Below, one piece after another: positions 47,716-56,896 of a stretch of DNA of 64,000 bases. The DNA is taken from contig JANWWT010000004.1 in NCBI GenBank assembly GCA_025055675.1, forward strand, positions 1 to 64,000. The letters are read 5' to 3'. The position numbers were made by a program, and so were the translations under genes. Numbering within the stretch: the stretch's first letter is position 1; each line of letters opens with the position of its first letter. The notes beneath the pieces were generated by a model. The model saw nothing but the letters and a program-made list of their open reading frames with translations, ran no database searches and was not told the origin of the DNA. Origin of the DNA: Pseudanabaenaceae cyanobacterium SKYG29. Its GTDB lineage: Bacteria; Cyanobacteriota; Cyanobacteriia; Pseudanabaenales; Pseudanabaenaceae.

Positions 47716-48708
47716 TTCTACGGCACTAGCTAAACTGCGGTAATCAGCTATTCCCTTGCCTGCTATATCAAAAGCAGTGCCATGGTCAGGAGAGGTGCGC
47801 ACAAAGGGTAGTCCGATCGTGCAATTGACGCATTCGGCAAAGGCGAGTAGCTTCATGGGAATTAAGCCTTGGTCATGGTACATGGCGAGATAGGCATGGG
47901 GAGCAGCGGTGCTGTCTTCATACCAAGCGCGTTTTGCCCCCAACCACACGGTATCAGGGGAAATTGCCTGCCCCTTACCTAACTTCTGGAGGAGGGGATT
48001 GAGCCAGTCCCTTTCCTCGCTGCCTAAATAACCCTCTTCGCCGCTGTGGGGATTGATGCCCACTACTGCCACCTGGGGTTGCCTGATGCCAAAATCCTGC
48101 CCTAGGCTGTGCTCTAGCAATGCCAATTTTTGTCTAATTAAGCCTGGATTTAGCTCCCTGGTTACTTGCCCTAGGGGAATGTGTACTGTTGCTAGGAGAG
48201 TCCGCCAGACCCAGCCCGTATGGGGAGAGCGCGCCACAAATAGCATGCCATAGTCCCTAACCTCCGATCGCTGTGCTAGCACCTCTGTTTGACCAGGAAA
48301 GTGGTAACCTGCTTTGTGCCAAGCGGATTTGGCAATAGGGGCTGTCACAATCCCCTGGAACTCCCCCGCTAATGCCCCCTTGATTGCCCGCTCTAGGTAG
48401 CGAAAACTACATTCCCCACTGTGGCTGTCCCCTTGCCCCCAGGTAATCTCTAGCCCTGTTGCTAGGTCGATAAAATCCACTTGTTCAGGATCGAGGAGGG
48501 GGGAATTAGCTGTGTCTCTGAGGTGGAGAAAAACGGCTTCTGCTTGACAGAAATCGCCAATCACCGTTATCTTGGCAGGTAATTCTCCTCTGTCGCCTCG
48601 GGAGCCTCGCCGACCGAGCACCTGAAACAAGTATTTTAAGACAATTTCTGTCCCTATCCCCGCAGGATCACCTAAAGTTATGGCAATGTGTGGCAAGTGG
48701 TTAGGCAC
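47659..48708 (-). CDS. pdxA: 4-hydroxythreonine-4-phosphate dehydrogenase
   Basis: Step of pyridoxal phosphate synthesis (DXP-dependent route). 349 residues with HIAITLGDPAGIGTEIVLKYL, TAPIAKSAWHKAGYHFPGQTE (zinc His), YHDQGLIPMK and VRTSPDHGTAFDIAG. Start is GTG 48708. Residues about 31-40 (GRRGSRGDRG) are encoded by a 24-bp dispersed repeat also found in dnaA. Divergent from dnaA with a 98-bp gap. Confidence 0.95.
   Translation of the reverse strand: MPNHLPHIAITLGDPAGIGTEIVLKYLFQVLGRRGSRGDRGELPAKITVIGDFCQAEAVFLHLRDTANSPLLDPEQVDFIDLATGLEITWGQGDSHSGECSFRYLERAIKGALAGEFQGIVTAPIAKSAWHKAGYHFPGQTEVLAQRSEVRDYGMLFVARSPHTGWVWRTLLATVHIPLGQVTRELNPGLIRQKLALLEHSLGQDFGIRQPQVAVVGINPHSGEEGYLGSEERDWLNPLLQKLGKGQAISPDTVWLGAKRAWYEDSTAAPHAYLAMYHDQGLIPMKLLAFAECVNCTIGLPFVRTSPDHGTAFDIAGKGIADYRSLASAVELAVEMVQVRQQAVETKAQ
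48594..48617. repeat. 24-bp dispersed repeat, copy in pdxA
   Basis: A 24-base element starting CGCCTCGGGAGC and ending CTCGCCGACCGA on the plus strand. It is identical to copies at 49064 and 49152 in dnaA. Here it is read antisense, giving SVGEAPEA-type complement on the plus strand and a Gly/Arg-rich insert in PdxA. A multiple of three, it preserves the frame. Confidence 0.92.
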
Positions 48709-48806
48709 GACTTCCAGGTTAAACGAGTGTTTAAGTTTGATCCTACAGGTTTCCCCGATCGGTCTGCCGTAGGTTAGTATTGATTTTCCCCTTGAGGAAG
48801 GATACC

Positions 48807-50234
48807 GTGGACATAACGCTAGAAACGCTGTGGAACCGTGTCCTGGAGGAGCTAAAGACCCAGGTGAGTCGTCCTGCCTATGAGACCTGGATTAAGTCGA
48901 TCGTGCCGGAGTCTCTGACGGCGGAGGTATTAACTCTGCGGGTACTCCATTCCTTTGCTAAGATGTGGCTGACCCGTTACTATGCCAATAGTATCAATAG
49001 GATTGTGGCAGATATTCTCGGCTATCCTGTAGAAATTCAGGTGGTCTGTGGGCCAGAGGCGGCCGCCTCGGGAGCCTCGCCGACCGACGCCTCGGGAGCC
49101 TCGTCGACCGAAGCAGAAAAACCAGCAGCGGCAGTCAGTACACCCCCCCGCCGCCTCGGGAGCCTCGCCGACCGATCTCCACACCCTGGTCTCAATCCCA
49201 AATATACCTTTAGCCGGTTTGTCGTAGGTCCCAACAACCGTATGCCCCACGCAGCAGCCTTGGCGGTAGCGGAAGCCCCAGGGCGGGAGTTTAATCCCCT
49301 GTTTTTGTGTGGGGGAGTGGGTTTGGGCAAAACCCATTTGATGCAGGCGATCGCCCATTACCGCTTGGAAATTGTGCCCCAGGCGAAAATTGCCTACGTG
49401 TCTACGGAGCAGTTTACTAACGACCTGATCACCGCCATCCGTAAAGATAGTATGCAGTCCTTTCGCGAGCAGTACCGGGCGATCGATATGATTTTGGTGG
49501 ATGACATCCAGTTCATTGAGGGGAAAGAATACACCCAGGAGGAGTTCTTCCACACGTTTAATGCCCTCTATGAGGCGGGTAAGCAGATTGTTTTAGCCTC
49601 CGATCGTCCCCCTGCCCAAATTCCCCGTCTGCAGGAGCGTTTGTGTTCCCGTTTTTCTATGGGGCTGATCGCTGATATTCAGGCACCTGACCTGGAAACC
49701 CGTATGGCAATTTTGCAAAAGAAGGCGGAGATGGAAAATCTCAAAATTCCGCCCGATGTCATTCACTACATTGCGACCCGTTACACTTCCAATATCAGGG
49801 AACTGGAGGGGGCATTGGTGCGGGTGGTTGCCTACATTTCCATCTCTGGGTTGCCGATGACGGTGGCAAATGTTGCCCCTGTTTTAACTCCCCCAAAGGA
49901 GCCGATCGAGGTATCCCCGGAGTTAGTCCTCAATACGGTCGTGGCAGAACTGAAGGTGAACTTGGAAGACTTGCAGGGAAATTCCCGCCGCCGTGAGATC
50001 AGTCAAGCCCGCCAAATTGCCATGTACTTGATGCGCCAGCACACCAACCTGAGCCTGCCCAAAATTGGGGAAGCCCTAGGCGGCAAAGACCACAGCACGG
50101 TTATGTATAGCTGCGAAAAAATCAGCCAACAGCTTGCCCGCGATGGGGAACTGTCCCAGTTAATCCGACAACTGAGCGATCGGATTTATATCCTCTCCCA
50201 AACGCAAAACCAGTCTATTCCCCCTGCAGGGTAG
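48807..50234 (+). CDS. dnaA: Chromosomal replication initiator DnaA
   Basis: Binds DnaA boxes and opens the origin. With GTG 48807 (GAGGAAGG upstream) it has 475 residues: domain I ([18 protein letters not shown], to about 80), a linker (about 85-125) rich in repeat-derived sequence, AAA+ domain with Walker [16 protein letters not shown] and Walker [15 protein letters not shown], and domain IV with [15 protein letters not shown]. Three copies of a 24-bp repeat lie in the linker. No cluster of DnaA boxes is seen around the gene. The 3' end overlaps the TAXI gene by 20 bp. Confidence 0.97.
   Translation: MDITLETLWNRVLEELKTQVSRPAYETWIKSIVPESLTAEVLTLRVLHSFAKMWLTRYYANSINRIVADILGYPVEIQVVCGPEAAASGASPTDASGASSTEAEKPAAAVSTPPRRLGSLADRSPHPGLNPKYTFSRFVVGPNNRMPHAAALAVAEAPGREFNPLFLCGGVGLGKTHLMQAIAHYRLEIVPQAKIAYVSTEQFTNDLITAIRKDSMQSFREQYRAIDMILVDDIQFIEGKEYTQEEFFHTFNALYEAGKQIVLASDRPPAQIPRLQERLCSRFSMGLIADIQAPDLETRMAILQKKAEMENLKIPPDVIHYIATRYTSNIRELEGALVRVVAYISISGLPMTVANVAPVLTPPKEPIEVSPELVLNTVVAELKVNLEDLQGNSRRREISQARQIAMYLMRQHTNLSLPKIGEALGGKDHSTVMYSCEKISQQLARDGELSQLIRQLSDRIYILSQTQNQSIPPAG
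49064..49111. repeat. 24-bp dispersed repeat, two tandem copies in dnaA
   Basis: Two head-to-tail copies (49064-49087 and 49088-49111) of the pdxA-type element; the second differs by one base (CTCGTCGACCGA at its end). Translated in the dnaA frame they give ASGASPTD and ASGASSTE. Confidence 0.92.
49152..49175. repeat. 24-bp dispersed repeat, third copy in dnaA
   Basis: An exact copy of the element, 40 bp after the tandem pair, but in a different reading frame, giving RLGSLADR in DnaA. The use of two frames argues for independent insertions and not protein-level duplication. Confidence 0.92.
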
Positions 50235-51795
50235 TGAGGGGTTGCCGTGCCACTATGTCCCGCACCGTTTTGTAGGCTTCAATAAAGGTACGGAAGGACT
50301 CCTGGGAAATTTTCTCGTCAATTAGGTCATAGCCGGCTTCCTGCATGATTTTATCTAGGCGATCGAGGGCTTGGGTGCTAGAGAGTTTCTTCTCCTTGGC
50401 TACTTTCAGGACTTCTGTGATGTAATGGTCGGCATTTTCCTTGCGCATGGCTTCCGCTTCTTTGAGGAGGAGTTCCTGTTGTAGAAGTTGTTGTTCTTTC
50501 ATCTGTTGTATGCGCCGCTCTAGCACTTCCCTAGCGGTTTTGTAAGCCTCGTTAAAGGTGCGGAAGGATTCCTCCGAGATTTTTTCGTCTACAAGGTCGC
50601 GGGCAGCTTTCATAAAAATCCGATCGAGTTCCTGGCGGTTCTCCTCTGGGCTAGCGGTCACTTCATCTTGCATCAATTCCACGGCCACATCGATGTAGAT
50701 GTCAGCCGCGTCCTTCTTCCCCCTGTCAATCCAGTTTTTCAGCTCCACCACCCATGACCACACCAGGAGCACAATAGTGATAATGAGTGCTACATAGTCA
50801 GCATTTTCCTGGATAAAGGAGGGCTTGTCTTTGTCGTAGTAGGCAATTGCGCCGGCGTGGATGGGAATGCCGGTACCACCGGTGGCACTGGGACGATCGA
50901 TGCTGGTGACCAAAGGGCGCACATGGGCAAATTCATCGGGAATGGCTCTGGCGAGGTCTTGACGGCGTTCATATAAGACCCTGGTGATCACTTCCACGGT
51001 TTGGAAATCTGCGTCTTTGTCCGCTAGGAGGGTACGTTGGATCGCAATGGTGGGAATATCACTGGCGGGGATGGGGGGATTACCGCGATAGATACCTTGG
51101 GGAATGACAGTGGGGTTAAAAGCTGGGTACTTCGTCTGCAGTGCCTTGCCCTGGTCAATGGGGAGCATTTTACTGTTGGGGATCAACTCTACCACTGCTT
51201 TATTTCCTAGCGCCCGCACGAAAAAAGCGGCATCTGCTCTCCCTTCTTTGTAGGCTTGGTTGGCGGATTTCTGGTCTGTCCCTAGAAAGATAAAATTACC
51301 TTCCTCGTAACCAAAGTGGCGCGCAATTGCCACGAAAGTATCATACTGTCCGCCCTTGGGTTGCAGCGCAATGCGTTTCCCCTTGAGGTCCCCAAATCCT
51401 CTAATAGGAGACTTGTCGGGCACCAACAACTGGGCATAGTCGGTGTAAAGATTGGCAACTAAGCGGGCACGATCCCCGGCAGGAATATCCGCTTGGGCGG
51501 CGGCAAAGGAGACTTCCCCTGCCTGAAGGCGTTTGAGACTGTCGGAAGTACCTGCGGTTTCCACTACTTCGATCGTGAAGCGGGGATAATTTGCCTTGAC
51601 AACCTGGGCTAATGCCTGGGCAATAATATAACTTTCCCCCGTGGTATTCCCAGCGGCAATTCTCACACGGCGGGGGCGGTTCTGCCAAATAATAAAACCG
51701 ATCGTGGCACCGATGACACTAACTGTAATTACACCTAAACCAATACCAACGGCAAGACGAAAAGGGTTAATGTTTTTGGGTATGATCTGCACCAT
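50215..51795 (-). CDS. TAXI-family substrate-binding protein with cytoplasmic helical tail
   Basis: 526 residues. An N-terminal helix ([20 protein letters not shown]) leads to a TAXI-type binding domain ([49 protein letters not shown]), then a second helix (about 340-360, [19 protein letters not shown]). The last 160 residues are helical, with a duplicated motif at about 400-428 and 490-518 ([36 protein letters not shown]). TAXI proteins usually feed a TRAP transporter, none of which is here, so a sensory role across the membrane is plausible. Confidence 0.82.
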   Translation of the reverse strand: MVQIIPKNINPFRLAVGIGLGVITVSVIGATIGFIIWQNRPRRVRIAAGNTTGESYIIAQALAQVVKANYPRFTIEVVETAGTSDSLKRLQAGEVSFAAAQADIPAGDRARLVANLYTDYAQLLVPDKSPIRGFGDLKGKRIALQPKGGQYDTFVAIARHFGYEEGNFIFLGTDQKSANQAYKEGRADAAFFVRALGNKAVVELIPNSKMLPIDQGKALQTKYPAFNPTVIPQGIYRGNPPIPASDIPTIAIQRTLLADKDADFQTVEVITRVLYERRQDLARAIPDEFAHVRPLVTSIDRPSATGGTGIPIHAGAIAYYDKDKPSFIQENADYVALIITIVLLVWSWVVELKNWIDRGKKDAADIYIDVAVELMQDEVTASPEENRQELDRIFMKAARDLVDEKISEESFRTFNEAYKTAREVLERRIQQMKEQQLLQQELLLKEAEAMRKENADHYITEVLKVAKEKKLSSTQALDRLDKIMQEAGYDLIDEKISQESFRTFIEAYKTVRDIVARQPLTTLQGE

Positions 51796-52076
51796 GCTCT
51801 TACCCTCTTGACTATTGCGATCCTATCGCGAATTTGATCATAGATATATATATGGTTATCTGGTGGCGACTTGTGAATACAGCAACGTCCACTCCTAATA
51901 ATTGTCAGTGTCCACCAGGGGTACTCCACTCTAATTTCTGCTGGTGTACGGTGCAATAGATGATTCCCGCCTGGCTATTTCTGTAGTGAGATGAAGACGG
52001 TCTAGGTATTTCAGGTCAGATAACAGGACAAATTGCAGTAGTCCCACCGCCGAAATAGAGGTCAATTATCACTTCC
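51796..52076. other. Intergenic region, 281 bp, no gene recognised
   Basis: Lies between the start of the TAXI gene and the end of mlaD-like. TATATATATCTA on the minus strand (51843-51854) could be a promoter -10 region for the TAXI gene. CACCAG/CTGGTG (51913 and 51939) form a short inverted repeat. A 35-codon plus-strand frame has no Shine-Dalgarno sequence. Confidence 0.5.
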
Positions 52077-53216
52077 CTACCGCACCTCTAGCTTGTCCCC
52101 CCTGGTCTGGGCAACTGTTGTCGCCGGTATTAATTCATTCCCCGTCGATACTAAATTGCTTAAACCATTGACTAACCGCCGTAAGTCTGACCGAAATTTG
52201 GGGTCACCCGTCAGCTCATTCAAGTCAGTGGTAATTTTTTGGGCATTGGCAAAAGTAGCACGGGCAGAATCTATGGTTTCCCGCAGAGCCACGATCGTGT
52301 TAGGGTCATTGGCAGTGTCAGTAATTTGCCGTAAATTGCGGGCGGTTTTAGCCGCATCTTCCGAGAGAGCTTGCAGATTGTCAATAAATTTACCGTTGTC
52401 CACTAAAGGTCGTACACCAGCAATCAATTTTTGGGTTTCCTTAGCAGTAGCACTGATGGAATCTAAGGTGTTAGCGAGACGCTGTTTATTTTCCACTATT
52501 AAACTGTCGGCGCTTTTAGCGGTCTTACTAATTTGTTGGGCAGCATCACTGATAGATTCCGCTGTTTTGCCAAAGGACTCGATCGTTTCTCCTAACTTAT
52601 CGAAGGGACTGCGAATAGCATCAATGATACTAGAGGCCTGCCCTGTCAATTTCTCTACCCCCTGGGCCGCTCTACCTGCACTTTTAATCGTGGCGCTGAG
52701 ATTTTCTAATATCTTCTCCTCCCGCACTTTACGCAACAAATCTGAACCTTCCTGTAACAAAGCTGTAAAACTAGGCCCTGGTTGCCCCGCCACTGTATCC
52801 CCATTACAAATCACTTTCTCTCGGTCACAGTCAGCACTCATAGGGTTAAATTCTGTCCCTCCCGTTAGGTCTTCCTGGGGCACAATTTGCACGATCGTGT
52901 TCCCCAAAATCCCCGTCTCCAAGGTACGAATACTAGAATTTTTGGGAATAACTAAACTGCTGTCAGTGATACTAATAATTACATCCACGCTGTTCGGCTT
53001 AGGATAAATCCTCTGTACCTTGCCCACTGGTACACCCCGATAACGCACCACTGCTCCCTCTACCAAGCCATCAGCCAAGGGAAATTGGGCAGTAAACTTA
53101 AATCCACTTCTGCCAAACTCTTTACCCCGCAACCACAAAATACCGACAATAGCGGAACTGACTGTCCCCAGAATAAACAGTCCCAACAGACCATCCCGTA
53201 GTAACTTTTTCTGCAT
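52077..53216 (-). CDS. MCE/MlaD-family lipid-transport substrate-binding protein
   Basis: 379 residues: N-terminal anchor helix (LLGLFILGTVSSAIVGILWL), MCE domain (about 40-120; FPLADGLVEGAVVRYRGVPV, GNTIVQIVP), and a long helical C-terminal region (about 150-350). This is the periplasmic part of an Mla/TGD-type phospholipid importer, homologous to plant TGD2. It follows the ATPase gene by 2 bp. The MlaE-type permease is not in the window, commonly scattered in cyanobacteria. Confidence 0.9.
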   Translation of the reverse strand: MQKKLLRDGLLGLFILGTVSSAIVGILWLRGKEFGRSGFKFTAQFPLADGLVEGAVVRYRGVPVGKVQRIYPKPNSVDVIISITDSSLVIPKNSSIRTLETGILGNTIVQIVPQEDLTGGTEFNPMSADCDREKVICNGDTVAGQPGPSFTALLQEGSDLLRKVREEKILENLSATIKSAGRAAQGVEKLTGQASSIIDAIRSPFDKLGETIESFGKTAESISDAAQQISKTAKSADSLIVENKQRLANTLDSISATAKETQKLIAGVRPLVDNGKFIDNLQALSEDAAKTARNLRQITDTANDPNTIVALRETIDSARATFANAQKITTDLNELTGDPKFRSDLRRLVNGLSNLVSTGNELIPATTVAQTRGDKLEVR

Positions 53217-53218
53217 GT

Positions 53219-54022
53219 TTAGACCTCCCTGCCAACAAATTGAATAGGTCCCTCTGTACTGCCTGAAAAAAATTGACGTAGGTAAGGATTATCCGCGCGA
53301 TCGACCTCCTCTGTTGCCCCTTCCCATCTAATTTTACCCTGATATAAAAAAATCACGCGATCGCTAGTGCGTCGGATGGTACTGTGCTGATGGGTAACAA
53401 CCACATAGCTGTCACAGACTTTTTGCCTAACCTTAAGGTCGCGGATTAAATCTTCAATAATGGTGGAAGCGATGGGGTCGAGTCCCGCTGTTGGTTCATC
53501 GTAGAGGAGAATTTTTTGGGCAGTTTGAGAACACCTTGGGTCTTCTGTAATGGCTCTGGCAAAACTCACTCGCTTGCGCATCCCCCCGGATAGCTGACTG
53601 GGATAGCGATCGAGAATACCCGTTAAACCTACCATTGCTAGTTTTTGTTCCACAATTGCTAGAATTTCCTTGGGCTTGAGACAGCCATTTTGCCACAAAG
53701 TAAACCCCACATTTTCTGCTACCGTCAGGGAGTCAAATAGAGCTGCCTGCTGAAATACCATGCCCACATGGACAGAATTACTGCCCCCCACCTGTGTAAT
53801 TTTCTCCCCATTGAGCCACACCTCCCCCGCATCAGGTTCCAGTAAACCACACATGATTTTCAAAACCGTCGATTTCCCAGTCCCCGATGGTCCAATAATT
53901 GCTACTGCTTCCCCCGCATAAATGTCTAAACTAATGCCGTCTAGTACTACATTCTGACCAAAACTTTTTCTGACATCCCTAAGAGAAATGAGGGCAGCCA
54001 TGATAACAATCGGCAAAGGCAT
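53219..54022 (-). CDS. MlaF-type ABC transporter ATPase
   Basis: Energises lipid transport with the MCE protein next to it. 267 residues from ATG 54022: IIGPSGTGKSTVLKIMCGLL (Walker A), LSGGMRKRVSFARAI (signature) and LLYDEPTAGLDPI (Walker B). The start is ambiguous: GGAGGG is only 1 bp before ATG 54022, while TTG 54016 has better spacing and ATG 54001 starts at MAALISLRDV. TGD3/MlaF assignment rests on the pairing with the MCE gene. Confidence 0.9.
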   Translation of the reverse strand: MPLPIVIMAALISLRDVRKSFGQNVVLDGISLDIYAGEAVAIIGPSGTGKSTVLKIMCGLLEPDAGEVWLNGEKITQVGGSNSVHVGMVFQQAALFDSLTVAENVGFTLWQNGCLKPKEILAIVEQKLAMVGLTGILDRYPSQLSGGMRKRVSFARAITEDPRCSQTAQKILLYDEPTAGLDPIASTIIEDLIRDLKVRQKVCDSYVVVTHQHSTIRRTSDRVIFLYQGKIRWEGATEEVDRADNPYLRQFFSGSTEGPIQFVGREV

Positions 54023-54050
54023 ACCCTCCAATTTTAACAAAATTCAATCC

Positions 54051-54560
54051 CTAAAAATCATGCTTGCCCAAATAATCAACTTTGCCTAGCTCTACCCCAT
54101 TGTGGCGCAAAATAGCGTAAGCAGTTGTCATGTGAAAATAAAAGTTCGGTACCATGAAATACAGCAAAAAGTTAATACCGCTCACCTGCAGTGTCCTCTC
54201 CCGCGTGGGGAGGGCGATTTCTGTCGCTTCTTTGCCGTCGATTTGCTCTGGGGTCAGGGTCTCCATAAAGGCGATCGTGTCCTTAATCCGATCGATCAAT
54301 TCACCAAAGGTCGTCTCTTTATCCTCGATAACAGGGACTTCTACGCCTGCCAGTCTGGCTGCACCCCGACGGGCTATATCTGAGGCAATTTGCACCTGCC
54401 GCACGAGGGGGAACATATCGGGAAATAACCGTGCTTGCAGCAATACACTAGGGTCAATCTTCTTTGCCTCGGCATAGGCAGCTCCTTTTTCCAGGATGTT
54501 AATCAAATTTTGCAGAGAACGCACCAAGGACTTCACTACCTGAAACATGGAAATCGGCAT
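54051..54560 (-). CDS. DUF1993 domain protein
   Basis: 169 residues of the DUF1993 family (DinB-like four-helix fold). MFQVVKSLVRSLQNLINILEK, LLQARLFPDMFPLVRQVQIA and YFMVPNFYFHMTTAYAILRH are typical; His residues near the end may bind metal, but that is not shown. It lies 28 bp before the mlaF-like start on the same strand, perhaps co-transcribed. Function unknown. Confidence 0.88.
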   Translation of the reverse strand: MPISMFQVVKSLVRSLQNLINILEKGAAYAEAKKIDPSVLLQARLFPDMFPLVRQVQIASDIARRGAARLAGVEVPVIEDKETTFGELIDRIKDTIAFMETLTPEQIDGKEATEIALPTRERTLQVSGINFLLYFMVPNFYFHMTTAYAILRHNGVELGKVDYLGKHDF

Positions 54561-54612
54561 AACTCACCTCCAAGCATGCCCCGCTATTCTCCCCTCCCCC
54601 GTTTCCCTAAAA

Positions 54613-54639
54613 TGTAAATTTTTATTACAAAATGTAACA
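54613..54639. promoter_or_regulatory. TGTAA/TTACA inverted repeat upstream of cpcG
   Basis: TGTAA (54613-54617) and TTACA (54625-54629) form an inverted repeat with a third TGTAAC at 54633-54638. On the minus strand two TTACATT direct repeats lie 12 bp apart. RpaB HLR1 sites are such direct repeats but 2 bp apart, so the resemblance is partial. Confidence 0.35.
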
Positions 54640-54672
54640 ATCTAGGGGGGGAAATTTGATCAAACCAAGGCG

Positions 54673-54678
54673 TATAAT
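54673..54678 (+). promoter_or_regulatory. -10 element of cpcG
   Basis: TATAAT preceded by G (extended type), about 52 bp upstream of the GTG start, leaving a leader with AAAAAGGAG. No matching -35 at 17 bp; TTGATC at 54656 is too close (11 bp). Confidence 0.55.
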
Positions 54679-54729
54679 ACCTTATGATTGGAGTAATCAA
54701 ATCCCCATAATAAAAAGGAGTTTTTTAAC

Positions 54730-55482
54730 GTGGTACTACCTCTTTTAGAATATGCTCCCTCTAGCCAAAACCAGCGGGTAAAAGGTTTTGAAGTGCCAGG
54801 GGACGAGCAACCCCGTATCTACTCTTCGGAAAATCTCCTGTCTCCCAGTGAAATGGACGAACTAATTGAGGCGGCATATCGGCAGATTTTCTTCCATGCC
54901 TTTGAGTCCGATCGGGAGCGGTTTTTGGAGTCCCAGTTGCGGGCAGGGCAGATTACGGTACGGGATTTCATTCGTGGGTTGCTTCTGTCTAACACCTATC
55001 GCCGTAGCTTCTACGACCTCAACAGCAACTATCGCTTTGTGGAACAGACGGTGCAACGGGTACTAGGTCGGGACGTGTACAACAACGCGGAAAAGTTGGC
55101 ATGGTCGATCGTGGTTGCCCAGAAGGGGATCAAGGGGTTCGTGGATATGCTCCTCGACAGCGAGGAATACATGGAGAACTTCGGCTATGACAAAGTGCCC
55201 TACCAGCGGCGGCGGGTATTGCCTGGTCGTCCTACGGGAGAAATGCCTTTCAATATCAAGTCCCCCCGCTATGATGAATACTATCGGGCTAAGTTTGGCT
55301 TCCCGCAGTTTATTTGGCAGGTTACAGTCAAGAGCTTTGTGCCCCAGGAGAGAAAACTACGGGCAGGCGATCCTGCAGCTTTCCTCAACATGGCGCGGTC
55401 AATCAGTCCCAAAGCCAATTCACCCCAGCGTATTTCCGCCCAAAATATCGACTACGAACGTCTAGTTCCCCGTCGCCGCTAA
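54730..55482 (+). CDS. cpcG: Phycobilisome rod-core linker CpcG
   Basis: Attaches phycocyanin rods to the allophycocyanin core of the phycobilisome. 250 residues with the linker domain at about 15-160 ([75 protein letters not shown]), no membrane helix, so it is the core-binding CpcG1 form and not the PSI-type CpcL. GTG 54730 follows AAAAAGGAG. No cpcBA is in the window. Confidence 0.96.
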   Translation: MVLPLLEYAPSSQNQRVKGFEVPGDEQPRIYSSENLLSPSEMDELIEAAYRQIFFHAFESDRERFLESQLRAGQITVRDFIRGLLLSNTYRRSFYDLNSNYRFVEQTVQRVLGRDVYNNAEKLAWSIVVAQKGIKGFVDMLLDSEEYMENFGYDKVPYQRRRVLPGRPTGEMPFNIKSPRYDEYYRAKFGFPQFIWQVTVKSFVPQERKLRAGDPAAFLNMARSISPKANSPQRISAQNIDYERLVPRRR

Positions 55483-55503
55483 TTCCCAACCAAAAACTGA
55501 CTG

Positions 55504-55524
55504 AGGGGCAGCTGCCCCTTTTAT
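55504..55524 (+). terminator. Rho-independent terminator of cpcG
   Basis: A perfect palindrome AGGGGCAGCTGCCCCT (55504-55519) followed by TTTT, 22 bp after the cpcG stop. It also touches the end of the opposing HTH gene, but has no T run on that strand. Confidence 0.85.
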
Positions 55525-55913
55525 TTAGGCTTGAAGCCCAATTCCAACAAGGCACGATAGAGCTGGGCACGGGAAGGGACAGTGACAGGGGGTTCCAATT
55601 CCATTTCCCTGACAGTAGCAAGAATTTCCCGCAGGATTAAATCCAAAGTATTATCAGTAGCAGCAGCCACTCGCCCCTCGTAAGCCAGGCTGTAGAGTTC
55701 CAGGTGGTGTTTCCCCATAGCTTTTGCCAGTTTTTGTAGAGTTTCAGGGGTGGGGCAAGTGCCCTTAAAACAAGCTCCCCTTAAACGCGGCTGGGGTATA
55801 CCTGCCAACTCTGCCAAACGATTCATACTCATTCCCTTGCTTTCCAGGTATTGCAGAATGTATTTGCCGAGGGGAGAACAGTCTTCTAATTTGACCTGTA
55901 AACGGGGGGGCAT
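55521..55913 (-). CDS. Small helix-turn-helix (XRE-like) protein
   Basis: 130 residues from ATG 55913 (MPPRLQVKLEDCS); ATG 55952 is in frame and would add 13. The HTH is at about 20-72: YILQYLESKGMSMNRLAELA, with TPETLQKLAKAMGKHHLEL, like XRE/Cro domains. The C-terminal 60 residues are unassigned. The protein could regulate cpcG or a remote target; nothing here shows which. Convergent with cpcG. Confidence 0.65.
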   Translation of the reverse strand: MPPRLQVKLEDCSPLGKYILQYLESKGMSMNRLAELAGIPQPRLRGACFKGTCPTPETLQKLAKAMGKHHLELYSLAYEGRVAAATDNTLDLILREILATVREMELEPPVTVPSRAQLYRALLELGFKPK

Positions 55914-56034
55914 GGTAACAAAAACTACCCTGGTGGCTTTCCAGTCTAGCATTAGGGCACAGAGATAAAACTTAACAATCTAAAAGTGAGGGCTGTTTTA
56001 CACTCAAACCAAAAAGGCAGGGAGTTTAATAACT

Positions 56035-56856
56035 ATGTTTAATCATGTACTTTTAGGGATTGAGGGATCGGGGCGTGCCCGGGAAATGATGAATATGCTG
56101 CTACCGTTGCCCAGTTTTGCTCGCACCAAAATTACTTTGCTCCATGTTGTCCCCAGTCAAATCACTGCTGAAGGAGTAGAGGAGTATCGTCAAGCGGGGC
56201 AGAAGATTTTAGAGCGGGAAAGTGCTGCCCTCAAATTGGGAGCAGAGAACTCCTACACAACTATTTTGGCAGAAGGTGACCCTAAAACTGAGATCTGTCG
56301 TGTGGCAGATGAACTAAAGCCTGATTTTTTGATCATGGGTTCACGGGGTTTAGGCAGAATTCAGGCCATTTTGTCTAATTCTGTCAGTCAGTATGTCTTT
56401 CAGCTTGCCTCTGTACCCATGCTGTTAGTTAAAGATGATATTTACATCCAAACCATTAGACGGGTGTTGATTGCCCTCGATCGTTCTGCTGCTGCGCAAA
56501 AGTGCCTAGAGTTTGCCCTCAATTTTCTGCAAGGGACAAAGGATATAGATGTGTATGTTGTACACGTAACTAACAAAGAAATGGGTCAGGATGAGGTGCT
56601 AGCAGAAGCAGGACTGAAATTACAGAGAATGGGCTTCAGCGCTAAACTCCTGCCTCGTGTGGGTGAGACGGGTAAAGAAATTTGTGCCTGTGCTGAGGAG
56701 AACAACATCAACTTGTTGTTTTTAGCTTCCCCCGAGCGTCGTCCTTCCATTGCCAGGGGTTTACCTGACCTCGATCGGTTGTTGGGCAGTTCTGTTTCCG
56801 ACTATGTAAGGGTTCATGCCCCCTGTGGCGTGATGTTGGTACGGACAGAAGAATAA
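56035..56856 (+). CDS. Universal stress protein, tandem UspA domains
   Basis: 273 residues of two UspA domains: 1-135 (HVLLGIEGSGRA, LIMGSRGLGRIQAILSNSVS) and 143-272 (RVLIALDRSAAAQKCLEFAL). The GSRGxGRxxxxLxGS-like nucleotide motif is clear in the first half and degenerate in the second (ASPERRPSIARGL). ATP-binding stress protein; the target is not known. A 40-bp gap precedes the ParA gene. Confidence 0.9.
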   Translation: MFNHVLLGIEGSGRAREMMNMLLPLPSFARTKITLLHVVPSQITAEGVEEYRQAGQKILERESAALKLGAENSYTTILAEGDPKTEICRVADELKPDFLIMGSRGLGRIQAILSNSVSQYVFQLASVPMLLVKDDIYIQTIRRVLIALDRSAAAQKCLEFALNFLQGTKDIDVYVVHVTNKEMGQDEVLAEAGLKLQRMGFSAKLLPRVGETGKEICACAEENNINLLFLASPERRPSIARGLPDLDRLLGSSVSDYVRVHAPCGVMLVRTEE

Positions 56857-56896
56857 TCTGTTAGAATCTGGGAAGTTTAGCTAGGGTGCCCCTTCT

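Noticed and set aside
51852-51959. 35-codon cysteine-containing ORF in the gap before the TAXI gene
   Set aside because: No Shine-Dalgarno sequence and a low-complexity TATA start; expected by chance.
52093-53007. 304-codon ORF antisense to the MCE gene
   Set aside because: It is a shadow of the helical low-complexity coding region; the opposite strand has a clear MCE domain.
54614-54628. GTA...TAC resembling an NtcA site
   Set aside because: The spacer is 9 bases; NtcA requires 8.
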